Positions 58,655 to 64,000 of a stretch of 64,000 nucleotides of DNA are shown here, piece after piece. Below the pieces are notes generated by a model. That model was not told the DNA's origin and searched no databases. It was given only the letters and a program-made list of their open reading frames with translations. Every line of letters begins with the position of its first letter. The first letter of the stretch is position 1. Source of the stretch: Desmodus rotundus (Eukaryota > Chordata > Mammalia > Chiroptera > Phyllostomidae); assembly GCF_022682495.2 (NCBI RefSeq), contig NC_071397.1, forward strand, positions 15,343,082 to 15,407,081, written 5' to 3'. Position numbers and translations under genes: made by a program.

Positions 58655-60990
58655 ATGGCAAAGAATAAGCATTTATCAATAATACCTTTACATGTAAATG
58701 GATTAAGTGCTCCAATCAAGACATAGGGTAGCTGAATGGATAAGAAAACACAACCAGTATATATGGTGCTTACAATAAACCCACCTCAATACAAAAGATG
58801 CACATAGGCTGAAAGTGAAGGGATAAAAATATATTAGAGATGGAAAAAAAAACTGGGGTAACAATACTTACATCAGACAAAACAGACTTCAAAACAAAGG
58901 CCATAACAAGAGACAGAGAAGTATTATGGTATGACACAAACCATAATACTTAAGGAAGTATTCCAACAAGAGGATGTAACCGTTGTAAACATATATGCAC
59001 CCAATATAGGTGGTACCTAAATATATAAAGAAAATATTGGGGGACATTAAGAAAGAGATAAATAGCAATAGAGTCATTGTAGGGGATTTTAATACTCCAC
59101 TGTCAACAATGGATAGATCTTCCAAACAAAGAATCAATAAAAATATTGTAGAATCGAGTAACACTCTAGGTCAAATGAACTTGATATTTATACAACATTT
59201 CACACCAAAGAAACAAAATATACATACTTCTCAAAAGCACATGGATCATTCTCAAAGATAGACCATGTGGTAGGACACAAACCAAGCCTTAACAAACTCA
59301 AGAAAAATTAAATCAGATCAAGCATTTCCTTGGATCACAATGGCTTGAAACTAGAGACCAACTTCAAGATAAAACTCAAAAACATTCAAATATATGGAGG
59401 CTGAATAACATGTTATTAAATAATGAATAGGTTAACAATGAGATCAAGAAGAAATCAAAAGTATCTGGAAAAATATGAAAATGAGCAACACACAATAACC
59501 CAAGACCTATGGGACATAGTGAAGGCAATTCTGAGAGGGAAATTCATAACAATTCAAGCCTACCTAAAGAAGATAGAAAAATCTCAAGTAAACAACCTAA
59601 GTCTACACCTAACAGAACTAAGGAACAACAACTAAAAAAGCTCAAAGCAAGCAGAAAGAAGAAAATAATCATGATCAGAGCAGAATTACATGACATAAAG
59701 ACTAAAAAACAATTCAAAAGATCAATGAATCTTGGAGCTGGTTCTTTGAAAAGATAAATAAAATAAACAAACCATTAACCAGACTCACCAAGAAAACAAG
59801 AGAGAAGACCCAAATAAGCAAATCATAAATGAAAGAGGAGAAGTAACAACTGATACCGTAGAAATACAAGGGATTGTAAGAAATTACTATGAACAACTAT
59901 ATGCCAAGAAATTGGACAACCCGGGCAAAATGAATAAATTTCTAGAAACATAAAATTTTCCAAAACTGAATCAGGAATAAACAGGAAACCTGAATAGGCC
60001 AATAACAGCTAGCAAAATTGAAGCAAAAATCAAAAAACTACTCACACTAAAACTAGCCTTGATCCAGATGGTTTCACAGGTGAATTTTACCAAACATTCC
60101 AAGAAGAACTAACACCTCTCCTTCTCAAACTATTCCAAAAAATTCAAGAAGAGGGAAGACTCCCAAACTCTTTTTATAAAGCCAGAATTATTCTAATTCC
60201 AAGACTGGGTAAAGACACAAAAAAGAAAGAAAATCATAGGGCAGTATCTCTGATGAATATAGATGCTAAAATCCTCAACAAAATACTAGCAAACCAGATC
60301 CAACAACATATTAAAAAGATCATATACCACGATCAAGTGGGATTTATTCCTAGGATGCAAAGATGGCACAATGCTTGCCAATCAATAAATGTAATACATC
60401 ATGTAAAAATGAAAGATAAAAATCACATGATCATATCAATAGATGCAGGAAAAGCCTTGGATAAATCCCAGTACCTATTTATGATAAAAACACTCAGCAA
60501 AGTGGGAATAGAGGCAGCATATGTCAACATAATAAAAGCCATGTATGAAAAATCTACTGGCAATATCATACTCAATGGGCAAAAACTAAAACAGATTCTC
60601 TTAAGATCAGGAGCAAAACAAGGTTTTGCACTTTTACCACTCTTATTCAACACAGCACTAAGTGTCCTATCTACAGGGATCAGACAAGAAGAAGAAATAA
60701 AAGGCATCCACACTGGAAAGTAAAAAGTAAGACTATCATTGTTTGCAGATGACATCATAGTGTACATAGACAACCCTACAGTTCCCACCCAAAAACTGCT
60801 TGACCTAATAAGTGAATTCAGCAAAGCAGCAGGATTCAAAGTCAATATTCAGAAATTGATGGCATTATTGTACACTAACAGGAAACTCTCAGAAAGAAAA
60901 AACTAAGAAAAAAATCCAATTTACTATAGCAGGAAAAAAAAAAAAGAAGTACACAAGAATGCAGTTAACCAAGGAGGTAAAAAATCTATA
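58655..60990 (+). pseudogene. L1 ORF2 remnant (endonuclease and reverse transcriptase)
   Basis: Starts ATG at 58655. The first codons read as the typical N-terminus, with an N-G-L-motif (VNGLSAP) and an early TAG. The endonuclease region includes 'VGDFNTPLS' (about 59078-59104). The RT domain is best preserved at 60253-60723 (156 codons: '[18 protein letters not shown]', '[10 protein letters not shown]', '[11 protein letters not shown]'), and the catalytic F-A-D-D is at 60742-60753, just after a TAA. The sequence stops near 60990, before the cysteine-rich C-terminus. Confidence 0.85.
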
Positions 60991-61295
60991 GTGTCTATTT
61001 TGCTTGTTAGCTCAGTCTAGTTATAAAGTGAGTAAGTTCTGGGAATTATATTCAACAGGATGACTATAGTTAATAATAGTGTACTGCATATTTGAAAGTT
61101 GCTAAGAACATAGATCCTAAAAGTTCTCAATACAAGAAAATGTATTGTAATATATTTGGTGATGGATGTTAGCTAAACTCATTGTGGTGATGGTTTCATA
61201 TTGTATACAAATATCAAATCATCATGTTGTACATCTGAAAATAGTAAACTGTTATGTCAACTACATTTCCATTAAAAATCCTTCAAGGCGGAAAA
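60991..61295 (+). mobile_element. L1M-type 3'UTR
   Basis: 'gtgagtaagttctgggaattatattcaacaggatgactatagttaataatagtgtactg', 'tttgaaagttgctaagaacatagatc' and 'atcatgttgtacatctgaa' are hallmarks of L1MA/L1MB 3' ends, ending near an AATAAA-less 'ccattaaaaatcc'. It abuts the ORF2 remnant directly. It is either the 3' end of the same element after an internal deletion or a separate older copy. Confidence 0.75.
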
Positions 61296-61369
61296 GGAGG
61301 CAGAAGAAGAGTGATATCGTATGTCAAAGACATACTATACTATACTATAGTGTGCTATATCAAAGACTC

Positions 61370-61580
61370 TATTGGTTTCGTATGTGGAAGGCGTCCACAT
61401 GCCAAGAAATGTAAGCAGCCTCCAGAAGCTATAAAAGACAAGGAAACAGACTTTATCTTAGAGCCTCCAGAAGGCGTGTGCTCCTGCTGACACCTTGATA
61501 TTAGCCCAGTGAGGCCCATTTTGGGATTTCTGACTTCTAGGATTAGTAGAGACTGAATTTGTGTTATATCATGCCCAAAG
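61370..61580 (+). mobile_element. MLT1-like LTR fragment
   Basis: 'acatgccaagaaatgtaagcagcctccagaagctataaaagacaaggaaac', 'ttagagcctccagaaggcg', 'ctgctgacaccttgatattagcccagtgaggcccattttgg' and 'gacttctaggattag' follow a MaLR/MLT1 LTR 3' half. Its 5' half is missing. Confidence 0.65.
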
Positions 61581-62570
61581 AAAAAAAAAATTAAAGTATC
61601 TCTCTATTCCTAAGTGTGAGGATGCTACTGGGATCTTTAGGAACCTATATGCTGAACTTCTATGCTGGGAAGACTATTCAACTTTGCATGGCAACCATAT
61701 GGCCCTAAAAATGGGGAGATTTTGTAGAATAATGTGTCGATCTCATAGGAAGAGACCTTGCACTCTAGCTAAAGCACGGCAATGAGATGCTCAAAAGCTA
61801 TATGGGGGAATAAATGAAATGGCTAATGAAAAGTCTGTGTGACTGCTCTAGAAATCACCCGTGAGCCTGGGGAGGCAGGGCCTTCTTAAATGTGGCAGAT
61901 TTATGGAAATATTTAAATAGGAGTTTAAATGAAATGGATTAATTGAGAACCACAGAGGCTAAATTTCCTAAAACCTATCAGAGAACAAAAAATATCCTGT
62001 CCAGAAAGCCATAGAGAAAAGTGTCACATCTAAAAAAAAAGTCAGGCTAGGCTCACCCTTAATTAAATACTTCCATTTATTTTTACACAGCAAAAAATAG
62101 TAAGTACTGTTGGTAGTATTCCAGTGAGAGAATCTAATGCGAGAGGAGGCAGGGGTAAGCCACTTTTGAGAACAAGAAGGAGAAACCAAACAGTGGCAAA
62201 GTAACTCTAGGAATTAGTGCAACAAATGCCTCTAAATCTCGGAATTTTACAGGGAAATTCAAAGGATGTCAACCAGAGAAAGCACCACCCAAATTTGAAA
62301 GGAGAGCATGCCCTTTGCAATCTGTTGGCAATCAGCGGTTCCTAACATTTTGCAATTGTTGAACCCATGTTTAGGCTTGAAAACTAAAATTAGCCTGAAA
62401 TCTTACTTGAAAAACACATGGAATAATCAACTCACCCCTACTAGTAAACTCGGTTTTCACAGGCAGGTAGGACTCTGAAAGTCCTATGTACACTTATCCA
62501 AGCAGTCAACGTAAGGGCAGAATCCAAAATGATAGGGTAAGGCAGTGGGAGAAGCAGTTTACATCACTTT
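61581..62570. other. No recognisable feature
   Basis: Short frames of 73-74 codons without family resemblance. The sequence is moderately AT-rich. Confidence 0.35.
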
Positions 62571-62586
62571 TAAAACCTTTCACTCA

Positions 62587-62680
62587 GTTTTACTACAATA
62601 TAAAAATCAGGCCGTGTACATTTTTATATTAAACGTTTTTGTTAAATAAACTTTTGTAATAGTCAAAAAAAAAACCCCAA
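62587..62680 (+). pseudogene. Tiny retrotransposed mRNA 3' end (5'-truncated retrocopy)
   Basis: About 78 bases end in an A10 tract (62665-62674), preceded by AATAAA at 62645-62650, which lies about 14 nt before the tail, the normal cleavage distance. The segment is bracketed by 15-bp TSDs (62572-62586 and 62681-62695, one transition). This is the signature of L1-mediated retrotransposition of a polyadenylated transcript with severe 5' truncation. The source mRNA is not recognised. An internal 11-base hairpin (62597-62607 / 62620-62630) is present. Confidence 0.6.
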
Positions 62681-62699
62681 AAAACCTTCCACTCAACCG

Positions 62700-63540
62700 T
62701 CTAGGGACCCAGTAAAGACCAAGTTCTTCCCTGAAGAGTGCTGGAGGAATAATTCTTCAAATCCTCATTTGGTACCCCAATTTAGGGAGACAGATAATGA
62801 CCTACTCATATAAAGGAATTGTAACCATCTCAAGATTGCTTTTAAGCAAGAGGCATCTGCTACCCCTGAGTCACATTAATCCCCAAGAGACTTGTTCCAG
62901 AATCAGGAAGAACTATGTGGTATCAGTAGTGAACAGATGAGTGGCGAGGTAGAAACAACTTTTAAAGCTGAATGGGCACCACATAATTAAATGTATGCAA
63001 GCCACCCTAAATATAGATTGTTTATATTGTTTCTCACATTCTTGATTGATACTATTGGTGAAAATAAAGTCCCCAGCTCTTGAAAAGTACCTAGTGTTCC
63101 AACTAAAATACTGCACTTCCCTCCCCTAACAACTGCTTAGACAGTTTAGAACTTTGAAAGAGACTATGAAGGTTTCACATAGTGTGAATAGAAGAAAGCA
63201 TTTTCTGGGCTGTAGCTGAGACTTAGAAATGCTGGCATTTGGAGCAGGTAGCACTCCCCACCCACAGAGTCGTGTGTATGTGTATATGTGTAAGTTCTCA
63301 CATAAACGAACCACACACATTTAAATGTTATAGAAAGCTCATAGAAAAATTGAAAAACTGAAAGACACTTAAATGTTACAGAAAGTTCAAAGAGCTTCTA
63401 AGTTCCCAGAATGCTTGCATATATTATATAGGTGTCCAACCACATTCTCTGATTTACATATGAGCCAAAAATGTCCATGAAATAATTATTCCATTTATCC
63501 ATTCATTCTAAAATTCAGTAAAGTTTCTACTAAGGACTGA
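62700..63540. other. No recognisable feature
   Basis: AT-rich, with frames of 67 and 64 codons without similarity. Confidence 0.35.
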
Positions 63541-63544
63541 AGCA

Positions 63545-63925
63545 CTTTCCCCACCACCAAATTCATAATTGAAGCTCTAACTCCCAAATTACTGCATTTG
63601 GAGATAGGGCTTTTTGAAGGTAATTAAAGTGATGTTGATAAGGGCAGGGTCCTAAACTGATAGGACCTGTGGCCTTACAAGAACAGAGAGAAGAACTTTT
63701 CTCTCTCTCTCTCTATCCCATATGTATTCACTAAGGAAAGGTCATGTGATCACACAGCAACAAGGTAGCTGTCCGCAAGCCTGGAAGAGAGCCCTCATCC
63801 AAACCTCATCACATTGGCACCCTTATCTCAGTGTCCTAGCCTCCAGAACTGCCTGCCAATAAATTTCTGTTTAAGCCATTTAGTCTATAATATTTCATTT
63901 GGCAGCCTGAGCAGACTAAGATAGT
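63545..63925 (+). mobile_element. MLT1-type LTR (MaLR)
   Basis: 'tgcatttggagatagggctttttgaaggtaatta', 'gtccgcaagcctggaagagagccctcat', 'gcctccagaactgcctgccaataaatttctgtttaagccatttagtctat' and 'cagcctgagcagactaag' follow the MLT1 LTR order. A (CT)n run lies at about 63697-63713. The 5' first bases are degraded. It is a solo LTR, possibly of a different subfamily from 55139-55527. Confidence 0.85.
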
Positions 63926-64000
63926 CCTCGCCTTTGACAAGCTTACACTACAAAAATAAAGAGCAAGAAATAGTTCAACAAGTTGCCAAGACCATGTGTG

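Larger units (their letters stand above)
57215..60990 (+). mobile_element. Long decayed L1: 5'UTR, ORF1, ORF2 (3' end missing)
   Basis: 5'UTR 57215 to about 57900 with an L1-type start ('gggggtcaagatgactgcagagtagctgg'), ORF1 remnants 57919-58608, a short inter-ORF spacer and ORF2 from 58655 to about 60990. All coding parts hold several stops and frameshifts. The element breaks off inside ORF2 after the RT domain. No clear TSD was found. Multiple frames of 60-156 codons belong to it or are its shadows. Confidence 0.85.

Noticed and set aside
60423..60845. 140-codon minus-strand frame
   Set aside because: It is the antisense shadow of the preserved L1 reverse transcriptase region.

Overview
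The window is nuclear DNA from a mammal, most likely a yangochiropteran (VES-SINE-bearing) bat. The main evidence is four tRNA-derived SINEs of the bat VES type (about 14374-14637, 16641-16830, 41149-41346 and 43250-43460). L1 and half-L1 (HAL1) retrotransposons and many mammal-wide MIR, L2 and MLT1 relics support this. Base composition is AT-rich. I found no exon of a host protein-coding gene, and no rRNA, CRISPR, operon or bacterial feature. It reads as intergenic or intronic DNA. Nearly every open frame over 60 codons is a chance frame or a decayed retrotransposon frame.

Layout. 1-3.2 kb: an L1 3' end split by a younger minus-strand HAL1 insertion, then an old L1M fragment. 3.9-9.3 kb: old mammal-wide repeats, MIRs and an L1M fragment. 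12-13.3 kb: GC-richer, apparently repeat-free DNA (enhancer-like), then a hAT-like DNA transposon remnant. 13.8-16.8 kb: an old repeat split by a VES SINE, an L2, and a second VES SINE. 19.2-20.3 kb: a Tigger-like element, L1 scraps and the longest non-repeat open frame of the window. 22.2-24.9 kb: a decayed L1M and a plus-strand HAL1 copy. 26.1-28.5 kb: MIRs, including a 145-bp block present twice at about 97% identity. 35.8-37.9 kb: a full-span L1/HAL1 element with target-site duplications (TSDs), a complete-looking 5'UTR and most of ORF1 deleted. 40.5-46.7 kb: L2, MIR and VES elements. 49.6-51.2 kb: a GC-rich block that is probably an antisense L1 5'UTR. 52.2-55.5 kb: L1 3' ends nested in an ancient ERVL-like internal region, next to an MLT1 LTR. 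57.2-61.3 kb: a long decayed L1 with 5'UTR, ORF1 and ORF2 but a missing ORF2 end. 61.4-63.9 kb: MLT1 LTR pieces and a tiny retrotransposed mRNA 3' end.

The elements fall into age layers. MIR, L2, MLT1, ERVL and L1M are old and heavily diverged. HAL1, L1 and VES are younger and still show TSDs. I did not find a new multi-gene system. The best leads are unusual HAL1 structures (one insertion combining a 5' L1 chimera with a 3' transduction, and one element lacking most of ORF1), the 145-bp recent duplication of ancient repeat sequence, and a short processed mRNA tail with a TSD. Family names come from remembered consensus patterns and need RepeatMasker with a chiropteran library to confirm.
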